The position numbers and the translations under genes were made by a program. Source: CALMKX01 sp036274895 (GTDB taxonomy: Bacteria > Acidobacteriota > Thermoanaerobaculia > Multivoradales > SZUA-115). From it: a stretch of 64,000 nucleotides of DNA. The stretch covers positions 172,976-236,975 of the forward strand of contig DASUEU010000051.1 in NCBI GenBank assembly GCA_036274895.1, in the 5' to 3' direction. Shown here one piece after another: positions 43,281 through 52,176 of the stretch. Each line of letters starts with the position of its first letter. The first letter of the stretch is position 1. The notes beneath the pieces were generated by a model. It searched no databases, was not told where the DNA came from, and worked only from the letters and a program-made list of their open reading frames with translations.

Positions 43281-45566
43281 ATGCGCAAGGAACAACCCAA
43301 GCTCCTCATCCTCGCCGCGCTGGTCGGCCTCGTGCTCGCCGGCCCGGCGCTCCGGGCGGAGGATTCCGCCTCGAGCAGCGACGGCTTCCGGCTCTGGGCC
43401 GACCCCATCGTGCTCGGGGTGCTCGAAACCGACGTCGACACCGACTCCGCCCGTTTCCAGGAATACAGCGACCTGGGCAGCGGCTTCCGCGGCGCTCTCC
43501 ACATCGCCGGCGAGAGCGAGGACGGCAACCGTACCTTCGACTTCCGGGCCGTCAACCTCTCCCGCGACGATGCCCGCTACACCCTGGAGTACGGCGTCGC
43601 GGCCCGCTGGAACCTGCTGATCGACTACAACAAGATCCCCCACCGCTTCGGCAACAACGCCAAGTTGCTGTGGAACCGCACGGGACCCGGGGTCTACGAG
43701 ATCGCCGACCCGGTCCAGGCGACGATCCAGGGAGTCCTCGACCGTCAGGCTGCCATCAACCGCAGCGCGATCAACTTCGCCTTCCTCGACAACCTGATCG
43801 CTCCCTACCTCGCAGCGGCCCAGGAGGTCGACCTCGCCCTTCAGCGCGACCGCACTCGCGCCCGCTTCGAGCTGGGCCGCATGGGCAAGCTGGCCTGGGC
43901 GATGGAGGTCAACCACGAGAACCGCACCGGCAATCGCCCCTTCGGTGCCTCCTTCGGCTTCAACAACGTCAACGAGCTGCCGGAGCCGATCGACTACGAC
44001 ACCACCACGGCCGAGCTCTCCGGTGAGTGGTGGGTGAAGAACGGCGGCGTCCGCTTCGGCTATCGCCGCTCGGTCTTCGAGAACAACATCAGCACCTTGA
44101 TCTGGGACAACCCCTTCCGCAGCATCAACTCGACCGACGCCAACGCCTACCAGAGCCCGAGCTCCTCGTCGATCAACGGCGCCACTCGCGGCTTCGCCGA
44201 CCTGGCGGCCGACAACGAGGCGGACACCATCTACGCCGACGGCCGGGCCCGCTTCGGCAGCTGGTGGATGAGCGGCGGACTGGCCTACAGCATTCAGTCT
44301 CAGGACGATCCGCTCCTGCCCTACACCCTCAACACGGCGATCCGGGGGGTCGGCGCGGGCGGTGCCACCTTCGACCCGACCAACAACGCCAACCTGCCGG
44401 TGCGCAGCGGCGACCTCGAGGTCAAGACCCTCGGCCTCAACGCCGAGGCCGGCACCCGCTTCGCCGACGACTTCTCGCTCACCTTCCGCTATCGCTACTA
44501 CGATCACGACAACACCTCGGAACGGATCGAGTTCCCCGGCTACGTGCGCTTCCAGTCGGTCTGGGAGGACATCGGGCGGATCACGGTGCCCTACGCCTAC
44601 ACCCGGCAGAACCTCGGTGCTGACCTGAGCTGGGACGTCAGCAGCAACACCTCCCTCGGCCTCGGTTACCGCCATGAGACCTGGGATCGCGAGTACCGCG
44701 AGGTCGAGAGCCAAGACGAGGACGTGCTCGCCCTGACCCTCGACAGCCGGCCCATCGACAAGCTCGCTGTCCGGCTGAAGTACGAGTACGGTGACCGCTC
44801 GATCGACAGCTACGAGGTCGAGGCCCAGGAATTCAGCTTCACCCACCCGGAGGGGGTCAACAACGCGCCGCTGCTGCGCAAGTTCGACGAGGCCGCCCGC
44901 AAGTTCAACGGCTGGAACGCCCAGATGGAGTGGTTCCCCACCGACGCCTGGTCCCTGACCGTTGGTGCCAGCAGCCGTGACGACGATTACGACGAGAGCG
45001 TCCTCGGCCTGCTCGCGGACGAGATCTTCCAGTACAACACCGAGATCTCGTTCAACCCCGGGGAGAACTTCAACTTCTACGCCTTCGCCCACATCGCCGA
45101 CCGCGACGTGCTCCAGGTCGCCCGTCAGGCAGGCGCGACCCCGTCGACCCGCGAGCTCGACAACTGGGAGGCGGCCTTCGAGGAGAAGAACACCACCTTC
45201 GGGCTGGGCCTGACCTCGAAGTTCGCCGAGCGCTACACCCTCAACGTCAACGGCCAGTGGAACGAGTCCGACGGCTATGCCGACTTCTTCGCGGCCGCCG
45301 GCGGCCTGCCCCTGGGCACACGGGCTTCTGCCCTCGACTTCGGCAACTATGAGGACATCGAGCTGCTGAGCTTCACCGGCCGCCTCGACTACAAGTTGAA
45401 CGACAAGGCGGCCTTCGGCTTCTGGTACCGCTACGAGGACTTCACGATCGACAGCTTCATCCTCCAGGGCCTGCGCAACTACCTGCCCGGAGCTCTGCTG
45501 TTGAACGCCTCGAACGGCGACTACCAGGCCGATATCTTCGCCGTCGAGCTGACGCTCGGCTTCTGA
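43281..45566 (+). CDS. MtrB/PioB-family outer-membrane beta-barrel (761 aa)
   Basis: GGAGG precedes the ATG at 43281. A signal peptide (MRKEQPKLLILAALVGLVLAGPALRA) is followed by alternating beta-strand sequence with aromatic girdles (LEYGVAARWNLLIDYNKIPHRFGNNAK, VRFGYRRSVFENN, LTFRYRYYDHDN) and a terminal Phe after AVELTLGF, as expected for an outer-membrane protein assembled by Bam. Spacing and order with the decaheme cytochrome are those of mtrAB/pioAB. The barrel should sheath the cytochrome to give a transmembrane wire. I do not see the N-terminal CxxC found in Shewanella MtrB. Confidence 0.93.
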   Translation: MRKEQPKLLILAALVGLVLAGPALRAEDSASSSDGFRLWADPIVLGVLETDVDTDSARFQEYSDLGSGFRGALHIAGESEDGNRTFDFRAVNLSRDDARYTLEYGVAARWNLLIDYNKIPHRFGNNAKLLWNRTGPGVYEIADPVQATIQGVLDRQAAINRSAINFAFLDNLIAPYLAAAQEVDLALQRDRTRARFELGRMGKLAWAMEVNHENRTGNRPFGASFGFNNVNELPEPIDYDTTTAELSGEWWVKNGGVRFGYRRSVFENNISTLIWDNPFRSINSTDANAYQSPSSSSINGATRGFADLAADNEADTIYADGRARFGSWWMSGGLAYSIQSQDDPLLPYTLNTAIRGVGAGGATFDPTNNANLPVRSGDLEVKTLGLNAEAGTRFADDFSLTFRYRYYDHDNTSERIEFPGYVRFQSVWEDIGRITVPYAYTRQNLGADLSWDVSSNTSLGLGYRHETWDREYREVESQDEDVLALTLDSRPIDKLAVRLKYEYGDRSIDSYEVEAQEFSFTHPEGVNNAPLLRKFDEAARKFNGWNAQMEWFPTDAWSLTVGASSRDDDYDESVLGLLADEIFQYNTEISFNPGENFNFYAFAHIADRDVLQVARQAGATPSTRELDNWEAAFEEKNTTFGLGLTSKFAERYTLNVNGQWNESDGYADFFAAAGGLPLGTRASALDFGNYEDIELLSFTGRLDYKLNDKAAFGFWYRYEDFTIDSFILQGLRNYLPGALLLNASNGDYQADIFAVELTLGF

Positions 45567-45592
45567 TCCACAGGAGGTTCGGAGGGGTCTCG

Positions 45593-45623
45593 CGGGGCCT
45601 GTCCTCGAAAGAGGCAGGCCCCG
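45593..45623 (+). terminator. Strong hairpin after the decaheme/porin operon
   Basis: Stem GGGGCCTG/CAGGCCCC continues after one bulged T with CCTC/GAGG and closes in a GAAA tetraloop, 26 bp after the stop. No T-run follows on the plus strand, so it may be a 3' stabiliser or Rho-assisted terminator. Confidence 0.55.
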
Positions 45624-45631
45624 TCGCTACA

Positions 45632-47056
45632 ATGCCCACCAGCATGCCCCTCCCTCGGATCCCCCCTCCCGGCGGGCTCGCCCGCACAGCCCCCTGGGTT
45701 CTCCTCGCCACCCTCCTGGCAACCGTCGGCTTGTCCCGGGCTCCGATCGAGACCGCCGACAGCGAGCTCTACCGCCTCCTCGCCGAACGGGCCGGCCCCT
45801 TGGAGCTGCTCGCCAGCACCCGCACGCCGGGCTATCCCCTGCTGCTGCGGGGGGTGGGCGCGGTCTGCCCGGACCTCTCTTGCCTCCCCGCCGTCCAGCT
45901 CGTCCTCCACGGCCTCGCTGCCGCCGCCCTGGGTGCCAGCCTTTTCGGGGCGGGGCTCTCGCGGCTCGCCTCGGTCGCCGCCGCCGGTCTGGCTCTCGCG
46001 GATCCCTGGGTCTGGAACATGGCGCCCCTGCTGCGCAACGACCTGCCGGCGCTGAGTCTGGCCGTCGCGGCCCTGGCCGCCCTACTGCAGGTGCTCAGCG
46101 CTCCTGGCCCCTTCGCCTGGGCCGCTTTGACCCTCACATCGTCGGCTACCTGGCTGATGCGGCCGGCCTACCTCTTCCTGCTCCCCCTCATGATCGGAGT
46201 GGGCTGGCTCTGGTGTCGCCTGCCGGTCCGGAGCACGAGTGCGGGACCCTCTCCGACCCGGCTGGCGGCACGCCTTTCCCTCGCCACCTTCGGCCCGCTG
46301 CTGCTCTGGTGCTTGCTGCGGCTGGTCACCGTCGGACACTTCGGACCGGTGTCGTTCACGGGCTTCAACCTGATCGGCGTGACGGCGTCCTGGCTCGATG
46401 ACGAACAGGCCCGGGGCTTGCCGCCGCGAGAGGCTCGCCTGGCGCGGGAGATCCTCCAGTTGCGGCGTCAGCTGGCCCTCGAGCCCGTCGACCAGGACAC
46501 GCCGATCGCCATCTGGTGGAGCCAGTTCGACGCCAACGCCTGGAGGGCAGGCGCCCGGTCTGCCCGGCGGCTGGCATCACGGTACCTGGCGCGGACCCGG
46601 CCACCCGACCAGGTCGCCCTGCTGCTCGACGTGGAGGCGGACCGCCGGTTGGTCCGCCTGTCGCTCGCACTGATCCGCGCCCAGCCGGCTCTCTACGGGC
46701 GCTGGTTGTTCGAGGGTTGGGCGTCCGCCCTGCGACGCCTGGCCCGCGATCCGTTGGTGCTCGTCCCGGGCAGTGCCAGCCTCGCCGGCTGGCTGGCCTG
46801 GACGCGGGTTCGCCGGCGCAGAAGCGACCGAGCGAGCCCTCCAGGGCTGGCCGCTACGACCTCCCGGGCCTGGCTGGGCGTGGCCGTGGCCTTCTACCTC
46901 GGTGGCGGCACCCTCGCCCTGGCCGTCGAGCCACCCGAGCCCCGGTATCTCGAGGCGGTGACCCTGCTGCTGCCCGGGGCCCTGGCGGCCGGCGCGATCG
47001 AAATCTGGCGGTCGGTGCTCGCCCGTGAACGCCGGATCGAGGGAGCGGAGGCTTGA
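45632..47056 (+). CDS. Polytopic membrane protein, glycosyltransferase-39-like, paralogue 1 (474 aa)
   Basis: About ten hydrophobic segments are visible. An early luminal loop has TRTPGYPLLL and the middle has a striking GPVSFTGFNLIGVTASWL. The C-terminus has a further helix pair (LGVAVAFYLGGGTLALAVEPPEPRYLEAVTLLLPGALAAG). The outline (acidic residue in the first loop, ETADSELY; many helices) resembles PMT/ArnT-type glycosyltransferases, but similarity is weak. It is the first of a tandem pair and overlaps the second by 4 bp. No good Shine-Dalgarno is seen; the ATG at 45644 is an alternative start. A degenerate REP-like stretch lies at 45931. Confidence 0.8.
   Translation: MPTSMPLPRIPPPGGLARTAPWVLLATLLATVGLSRAPIETADSELYRLLAERAGPLELLASTRTPGYPLLLRGVGAVCPDLSCLPAVQLVLHGLAAAALGASLFGAGLSRLASVAAAGLALADPWVWNMAPLLRNDLPALSLAVAALAALLQVLSAPGPFAWAALTLTSSATWLMRPAYLFLLPLMIGVGWLWCRLPVRSTSAGPSPTRLAARLSLATFGPLLLWCLLRLVTVGHFGPVSFTGFNLIGVTASWLDDEQARGLPPREARLAREILQLRRQLALEPVDQDTPIAIWWSQFDANAWRAGARSARRLASRYLARTRPPDQVALLLDVEADRRLVRLSLALIRAQPALYGRWLFEGWASALRRLARDPLVLVPGSASLAGWLAWTRVRRRRSDRASPPGLAATTSRAWLGVAVAFYLGGGTLALAVEPPEPRYLEAVTLLLPGALAAGAIEIWRSVLARERRIEGAEA
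45931..45949. repeat. Degenerate REP-like palindrome
   Basis: GTGCCAGCCTTTTCGG differs from the REP half GTGCCAGCCACTTCGG at two positions. It lies in the membrane-protein gene, where it reads ALGASLFG. It may be an eroded copy or chance. Confidence 0.35.
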
Positions 47057-48498
47057 AGAACCGCCTCACTCTCCTCAGGAGGAGCCCGCGCTCCCTTACC
47101 CTCGGCGTCCTTGCGCTTTTCGTGCTCATCCTCGTGGTCGGCGAGGGCCGCACCGATCGCGCCCCCGTCGAGCGACAAGACTCCGCGCTTTTCCAGCTGC
47201 TCTCCCGCCAGCCCGTGGGCCTGGCCCACCTGGCCGCCATCCGGACTCCGGGCTACCCCTTACTCCTCAAGGGAACGCGGGCCGTCTGCGCGGATCTGAG
47301 CTGCTTGCCCGAGGTGCAGCTGCTGCTGCACGGTCTGGCCTGCCTGGCCCTCTGTGCGGGGCTGCTCGCCGTCGGTCTGTCGCCGGCCGCGGCCCTCGCA
47401 GCCTCAGTCCTGGTCACCACCGCTCCCCTGGCTGGCACCTTCATCCCCTGGGTGATGAGCGACCTGCCGGGGGCCAGCCTCGGCGTCCTGGCCGTCGCGG
47501 CCCTGCTCGCCTGCCTGGCTCGGCCCTGCGGCTGGACCTGGTCCGCGCTGGCGCTCGCCCTGGCCCTCACCTGGCTGACACGACCGGCTTACCTCTTCCT
47601 GGTGCCCCTCTTGCCCCTGGCCGGGCTCTGGCATGCGCTGGTCCGGGATGGCCTCCCCGCCTGGCGCCGGACGTTGCGCCGCACCCTGCTGCCCCTCGGC
47701 CTGGCCAGCTGCTTGCCCCTGCTGCTCTGGTGCACCCTGCGCTTCGCCTTGCTCGGCAGCTTCGCACCGGTCTCCTTCACGGGATTCAACCTGATCGGCC
47801 TCACCGCCTCCTGGCTCACCGAGCCAGTGGTGGCCCGGTTGCCCCCGGAGCCTCGGGAGCTGGCCGGCATCATCCTGGCGGAGCGTCAGACCCGGGGGAT
47901 GGCCCCTGTCGACGCGACGACCCCCTACGCCCAGTGGCGGGCCCAGTTCGACACCAACGTCTGGGGGCTCTCCGCCGAGGCCGCGCGGGAGCTGGGCCGC
48001 CGCGAGCTCGCCAAGCGCCACCAACCCCGGCGGGTGACGCTGCTGCGGGAGGTCGAGGCGGACCACCGTCTGACCGGCCTCTCCCTGGCCCTGATCCGGG
48101 ATCAGCCCGGCCTCTACGCCCGCTGGCTCCGAAGTGGCTGGCACCTCGCGTTGGGGCGTCTGCGCAGCGCCCATCTGGGTTCCTGGCCCACCCGATTGCT
48201 GCTCCTCGGCGCCCTCGCCCTCATCGCCCGGGACCTCCTCGCGCGCCGGCGTGGAGCAGCCTCTGCCCCCCTCGGTGAGCGCCGTCCCCTCCTGCCCTGG
48301 CCGTCGCTCGGCTTCCTGGCTCTGGCTCTGGCCTACTGCTTCGTCTCGCTGGCGCTCACCCTCGCCCTCGAGCCACCCCAGATCCGCTACCTCGACGCCG
48401 CGTCGATCCTGCTCCCGGGAGCGCTCCTGGCCGCGGCGATCGAGGTCTGGCTCCACCTCCTGCGGCCGATCTGGGCGCGGTTCAAGGCGATCGGGTAG
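47053..48498 (+). CDS. Polytopic membrane protein, glycosyltransferase-39-like, paralogue 2 (481 aa)
   Basis: Translation appears to start at a TTG (47053) that overlaps the previous stop, with GGGAG about 7 nt upstream. It is clearly paralogous to the previous gene along its whole length: RTPGYPLLL, DLSCLP, TRPAYLFLVPLL, APVSFTGFNLIGLTASWL, and a C-terminal EPPQIRYLDAASILLPGALLAAAIE. The pair probably arose by tandem duplication. A REP palindrome is inserted at 48129, where the protein reads LRSGWHLA, in a loop. A membrane glycosyl- or lipid-modifying enzyme is likely, given the GT2 gene directly downstream. Confidence 0.8.
   Translation: MKNRLTLLRRSPRSLTLGVLALFVLILVVGEGRTDRAPVERQDSALFQLLSRQPVGLAHLAAIRTPGYPLLLKGTRAVCADLSCLPEVQLLLHGLACLALCAGLLAVGLSPAAALAASVLVTTAPLAGTFIPWVMSDLPGASLGVLAVAALLACLARPCGWTWSALALALALTWLTRPAYLFLVPLLPLAGLWHALVRDGLPAWRRTLRRTLLPLGLASCLPLLLWCTLRFALLGSFAPVSFTGFNLIGLTASWLTEPVVARLPPEPRELAGIILAERQTRGMAPVDATTPYAQWRAQFDTNVWGLSAEAARELGRRELAKRHQPRRVTLLREVEADHRLTGLSLALIRDQPGLYARWLRSGWHLALGRLRSAHLGSWPTRLLLLGALALIARDLLARRRGAASAPLGERRPLLPWPSLGFLALALAYCFVSLALTLALEPPQIRYLDAASILLPGALLAAAIEVWLHLLRPIWARFKAIG
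48129..48149. repeat. REP palindrome copy in a membrane-protein gene
   Basis: Arms CCGAAGTG and CACCTCG surround centre GCTGG. It is read in a different phase from the EVPATS copies, giving RSGWHL. Confidence 0.75.
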
Positions 48499-48509
48499 TC
48501 TCTGGCATC

Positions 48510-49682
48510 GTGTCGTCCCTCGAGCTCTCCGTGGTCATGCCTTGCCTCAACGAGGCGGACACCCTCGCGATCTGCATCCACAAGGCACAGCGGGCGCTGG
48601 CCGAAGGAGGGATCGCAGGGGAGGTCATCGTCGCCGACAACGGCTCCACCGACGGGTCGCAGGCTATCGCCGAGGCGGCGGGCGCGCGGCTGGTGGCAGT
48701 CCCCGAGCGGGGCTACGGCGCGGCCCTCGCCGGCGGCATCGCGGCGGCCCGCGGGAGCTTCGTGGTCATGGGCGACGCCGACGACAGCTACGACTTCCTG
48801 GAGATCCCGGCGTTCGTGACGCGGCTGCGCGAGGGGCACGACCTGGTCCAGGGCTGCCGCTTGCCGGCCGGCGGCGGGCGGATCGCCCAAGGAGCGATGC
48901 CCTTCCTCCACCAGTGGCTGGGCAATCCCGTGCTCACGGCCCTGGTGCGCTGGTGGTTCCGGGCGCCGATTCACGACGTCTACTGCGGGCTGCGCGGTTT
49001 CCGGCGCGAGTGGCTGGCGGGGCTGGGGATGCGCTCCCGAGGCATGGAGTTCGCCACCGAGATGATCATCCGTGCCAGCCTGACCGGCGCGAGCATCGCC
49101 GAGGTGCCGATCACCCTCCACCCCGACGGCCGCCTGGCCCATCCACCGCATCTGCGCACCTTCCGTGACGGCTGGCGGACCCTGCGCTTCTTCCTGCTCT
49201 GCACCCCGCGCTGGCTGTTCCTGGTGCCCGGCCTGGCGCTGGTGCTGGCCGGCCTGGTGGGCTTCACCCTGGCCCTGCCGGGCTGGCGCTGGGGCCGCGT
49301 CGCCTTCGACGCCCACACCCTGCTCTACTCGAGCCTCGGCCTGATCTGTGGCTACCAGTCCCTGCTGTTCGCGGTCTTCGCCAAGACGGTGGCCGTGCGC
49401 GAGGGCCTGCTGCCGCCGGACCCCCGGCTCACCCGCTTCCACCGCATCGCCAGCCTGGAGCGCAGCCTGTTGGTGGGTCTGGCGGCGATCTTCGGCGGCA
49501 CGGCGGTCCTGGCCGCGGTCTTCCTCGGCTGGCGGGAGGCCGGCTTCGGCCATCTCGACTACGCGACCACCATGCGCCGGGTGATCCCCGCTGCCACCGC
49601 CACGGCCCTGGGCTTCACCACCGTGCTCGCCGGCTTCTTCTCGGCCATCCTCGGCGTGGGCGGCGGCGAGGGGCAACGGTGA
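48510..49682 (+). CDS. Family 2 glycosyltransferase with C-terminal membrane domain (390 aa)
   Basis: It starts at a GTG, 12 bp after the previous gene. The GT-A catalytic domain has VVMPCLNEADTL, VADNGSTDGS, the DxD-type GDADDSYDF and a polyprenyl-phosphate-sugar-synthase-like QGCRL...YCGLRGFRR. After ~residue 230 come four hydrophobic helices (WLFLVPGLALVLAGLVGF and others). This layout is that of dolichol/undecaprenyl-phosphate mannose or glucose synthases. It would make the lipid-linked sugar donor used by the two GT39-like proteins upstream, a sensible functional unit. Confidence 0.93.
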   Translation: MSSLELSVVMPCLNEADTLAICIHKAQRALAEGGIAGEVIVADNGSTDGSQAIAEAAGARLVAVPERGYGAALAGGIAAARGSFVVMGDADDSYDFLEIPAFVTRLREGHDLVQGCRLPAGGGRIAQGAMPFLHQWLGNPVLTALVRWWFRAPIHDVYCGLRGFRREWLAGLGMRSRGMEFATEMIIRASLTGASIAEVPITLHPDGRLAHPPHLRTFRDGWRTLRFFLLCTPRWLFLVPGLALVLAGLVGFTLALPGWRWGRVAFDAHTLLYSSLGLICGYQSLLFAVFAKTVAVREGLLPPDPRLTRFHRIASLERSLLVGLAAIFGGTAVLAAVFLGWREAGFGHLDYATTMRRVIPAATATALGFTTVLAGFFSAILGVGGGEGQR

Positions 49683-50425
49683 GGGAGCCGCCCTCCGGCT
49701 TCGACGCCTTTGCCCAGAGTTACGACGAGGCGCTGAACCGGGGGATCCGCCTCTCCGGCGAGGGCAAGGAGTTCTTCGCCACCGGCCGGATCGCCTGGAC
49801 CCGGCAGCGGCTGGGAGAACGCGCCGCGCAGGTCCGCCGCGTGCTCGACTTCGGCTGTGGCACCGGCACCGCCGTGCCGATCCTGCTCGAGGCTTTCCCC
49901 CAGGCGAGCGTCCTCGGGGTCGACACCTCCGCCGCCTCTCTCGAGGTGGCGAGAAGGGCCGTCTCCGATCCGAGGGCAGCCTTCCTCCCTCTCGACCAGC
50001 TGCCGGGGGCCGGCGCCTTCGACCTGGTCTACACCAACGGCGTGTTCCACCACATCCCTCCCGGGGAGCGGGCGGAGGCCCTGGCGAAGCTCGCCGCGGC
50101 GCTCGTGCCCGCGGGCTACCTCGCGGTGTGGGAGAACAACCCCTGGAACCCGGGCACCCGGTGGGTGATGAGCCGCATCCCCTTCGATCGCGACGCCATC
50201 CCCCTGCCGCCAACCGAGGCCCGGGCGAGAGTCACGGCAGCGGGTCTCGAGGTCCTCGGTGTGGACTTCCTGTTCTTCTTCCCTCGCCTCCTGAGCTTCC
50301 TCCGCCCTTACGAGCCATGGCTGGCCAGGATCCCGCTGGGGGCGCAGTACCTGGTCCTGGCCGAGGTGCCAGCCACTTCGGAAGGCGGTCCCAACGAGGT
50401 GCCAGCCACTTCGGGGCCGACCTAG
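49679..50425 (+). CDS. Class I SAM-dependent methyltransferase with REP-derived C-terminus (248 aa)
   Basis: The GTG start overlaps the upstream TGA. The methyltransferase fold is clear: VLDFGCGTGTAVPILLEAFP (motif I), VDTSAASLEVARR (acidic loop), FDLVYTNGVFHHIP and YLAVWENNPWNPGTRWVM. The substrate is unknown; context suggests a sugar, lipid or isoprenoid intermediate. The last ~20 residues read EVPATSEGGPNEVPATSGPT and are encoded by two tandem REP palindromes (50361 and 50394); the stop TAG comes right after the second. The original C-terminus was probably near YLVLAEV, so the insertion extended or replaced it. The end overlaps the convergent 11-heme cytochrome gene by 4 bp. Confidence 0.92.
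   Translation: MREPPSGFDAFAQSYDEALNRGIRLSGEGKEFFATGRIAWTRQRLGERAAQVRRVLDFGCGTGTAVPILLEAFPQASVLGVDTSAASLEVARRAVSDPRAAFLPLDQLPGAGAFDLVYTNGVFHHIPPGERAEALAKLAAALVPAGYLAVWENNPWNPGTRWVMSRIPFDRDAIPLPPTEARARVTAAGLEVLGVDFLFFFPRLLSFLRPYEPWLARIPLGAQYLVLAEVPATSEGGPNEVPATSGPT
50361..50381. repeat. REP palindrome, tandem copy A
   Basis: It reads EVPATSE in the methyltransferase C-terminus. Arms CCGAGGTG and CACTTCGG surround centre CCAGC. Confidence 0.85.
50394..50414. repeat. REP palindrome, tandem copy B
   Basis: A direct repeat of copy A starting 33 bp later (exactly 11 codons), giving the second EVPATS. The gene ends 11 bp after it. Confidence 0.85.
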
Positions 50426-52176
50426 ATCTCCGTCTCCTCCCGCCGCGACAGCTCGCGGATCTTCCAGGCGAGGCCGATCAGCACCAGGACGATGAACGCC
50501 AGCGAGATCACCAGCCCACGGCGGCGGTAGCTCAGCTCGCCGAGGGCCTTCTCGCCGGCCTCCAGGGATTCTTGAGCCAGCTGCTGGCCGAGGGCGTGCT
50601 TCTTGGCGAAGGCCCCTTCCGGGTCGCTGGCGAAGGTGTGGACCAGCACCTCGAGCTCGATCTGGGCGTCGATGGCACCGTCGATTGCCTGTAGGGCTTG
50701 CCGCGTCTCGACCCCACCTCTCCTGGCACGGAGCAGGGTCCGCTCGGCGCGGGCGATCGAGGCCGTGAGCTCGCTCATCCGCGCCATCAAGGTGGCCCCA
50801 GTGCGATAGCCGAAGGGCTCCTGAGTGAAGGCCGGCTCGGTCCCATGGCACTCGACGCACCGCACGACATGGCCGATCACGGCCTGGTCGGTCTTCGGAT
50901 CCTGGTAGGTGAAGGTCGTCTTGCCGATGCGGAACTTGGTGAAGAGGCGCTCGAACTCGGGCCGCAGGGGGGGCGTACCGGACTCCTGTGCCGGTAGGGT
51001 ATGGAACGGCAGGCTCAGGGCCCGGTCGACCAGCCAGTCGAAGCGCTTCTCGCCCGAGAGACCTTCGGTCGCTGCGCTGGCGAGCAGGGCATCTCGCGTG
51101 CGCAGGTAGTTGGGCTGGCTGGGCTCGGGGACAAGCGCTTGGCCGGCTTTCGTCGCAGCCCCTTCGTGACAGAAGGCGCAAGGAGTCTCGGGTAGGCCGG
51201 TCAGCATCGCCATGGTCGGCCGTACCACACCGTGGTTGCTGTGGCAGGTTGCGCACTCGGAGAAGGCGTGGAAGCGGGTGACCGAGGCCTGCGGCTCGGG
51301 CGGCTCATGGCAGCTCGAGCAGCCGCCATCAGAGGCGGTGGCGAGAAAGTCGTTGTGGCGTTCGAAGCCCGCCATTTTGGGGCTTTGGCGGAAGAGTTGC
51401 GCTTCGCGGCCGTGGCATTGGCCGCAGACGAAGGCCACGGAATCAACCCCGGGAGGGCTGGCTCCGTGGTTGCCGTGGCAGTCGTTACAGGTCGGGGCTG
51501 AGAGATCCTCCTTCTCGAGCAACGCCCGCGCATGCACGCTCTGTCGCCAGAGCGCGTACTGGTCGATCGGCAGGTCCCGCCCGTCCGGAGTCTTGTAGCC
51601 GGCCATGCGCTCGGCGTCGCCGTGACAGCCACGGCAGGTCTCGGCCACGTTCTTGGGATGGACCCGGGAGAGCGGATCCGTGACACGCAAGATGCCGTGG
51701 GTACCGTGACAGGCCACGCAGGTGGCGACCTTGTGATCCCCCGCTGCCAGGGCCTTGCCGTGGACGCTCGAAGCGTACTCCCGCTCCTGGTCGACCCGGA
51801 GATCAGGCCGGAAGCGCCGCATCAAAGCAGGGTCCGAGTGGCACCGGCCACAGAACGCGGGGACCTGGCTCGGGTCCGGCTTGCCGCGATAGGGGTTGCC
51901 GGCGAAGTCCGGATCCATGGCCGAGGGATCGTCCGCCAAGCTCGGGTCGGGGTTTCCGCCGTGACAGTCGTGGCAGGACAGACCGACCTCGGCGTGGACG
52001 TCTCGGGCAAAGTCCCGGACCACCTGGGTCTGCTCCTCGTCGAAGAAGTCGGTGCTGGCATGACAGGTGGTGCAGGAGGTCGCCTTGGCAGCGCTGGGCG
52101 CGGTCTCGCCAAAGACCGCAGCAGCTCCAGCGCAGAGCAGGATCGCCAACACGGTGGTCCAGCATGGGCTCTTCAT
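50422..52176 (-). CDS. Undecaheme (11-heme) c-type cytochrome with C-terminal membrane anchor (584 aa)
   Basis: A signal peptide (MKSPCWTTVLAILLCAGAAAVFG) is followed by eleven CxxCH sites: CTTCH, CHDCH, CGRCH, CVACH, CRGCH, CNDCH, CGQCH, CSSCH, CATCH, CAFCH and, far downstream, CVECH. A long helical region follows (IARAERTLLRARRGGVETRQALQAIDGAIDAQIELEVLV), then a C-terminal transmembrane helix (GLVISLAFIVLVLIGLAWKI) with a short positive tail. It should sit in the periplasm anchored in the inner membrane. It is the last gene of the Rieske / cytochrome b operon (ATGA overlap) and takes the place that cytochrome c1 fills in classical bc1 complexes. Confidence 0.95.
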   Translation of the reverse strand: MKSPCWTTVLAILLCAGAAAVFGETAPSAAKATSCTTCHASTDFFDEEQTQVVRDFARDVHAEVGLSCHDCHGGNPDPSLADDPSAMDPDFAGNPYRGKPDPSQVPAFCGRCHSDPALMRRFRPDLRVDQEREYASSVHGKALAAGDHKVATCVACHGTHGILRVTDPLSRVHPKNVAETCRGCHGDAERMAGYKTPDGRDLPIDQYALWRQSVHARALLEKEDLSAPTCNDCHGNHGASPPGVDSVAFVCGQCHGREAQLFRQSPKMAGFERHNDFLATASDGGCSSCHEPPEPQASVTRFHAFSECATCHSNHGVVRPTMAMLTGLPETPCAFCHEGAATKAGQALVPEPSQPNYLRTRDALLASAATEGLSGEKRFDWLVDRALSLPFHTLPAQESGTPPLRPEFERLFTKFRIGKTTFTYQDPKTDQAVIGHVVRCVECHGTEPAFTQEPFGYRTGATLMARMSELTASIARAERTLLRARRGGVETRQALQAIDGAIDAQIELEVLVHTFASDPEGAFAKKHALGQQLAQESLEAGEKALGELSYRRRGLVISLAFIVLVLIGLAWKIRELSRREETEI

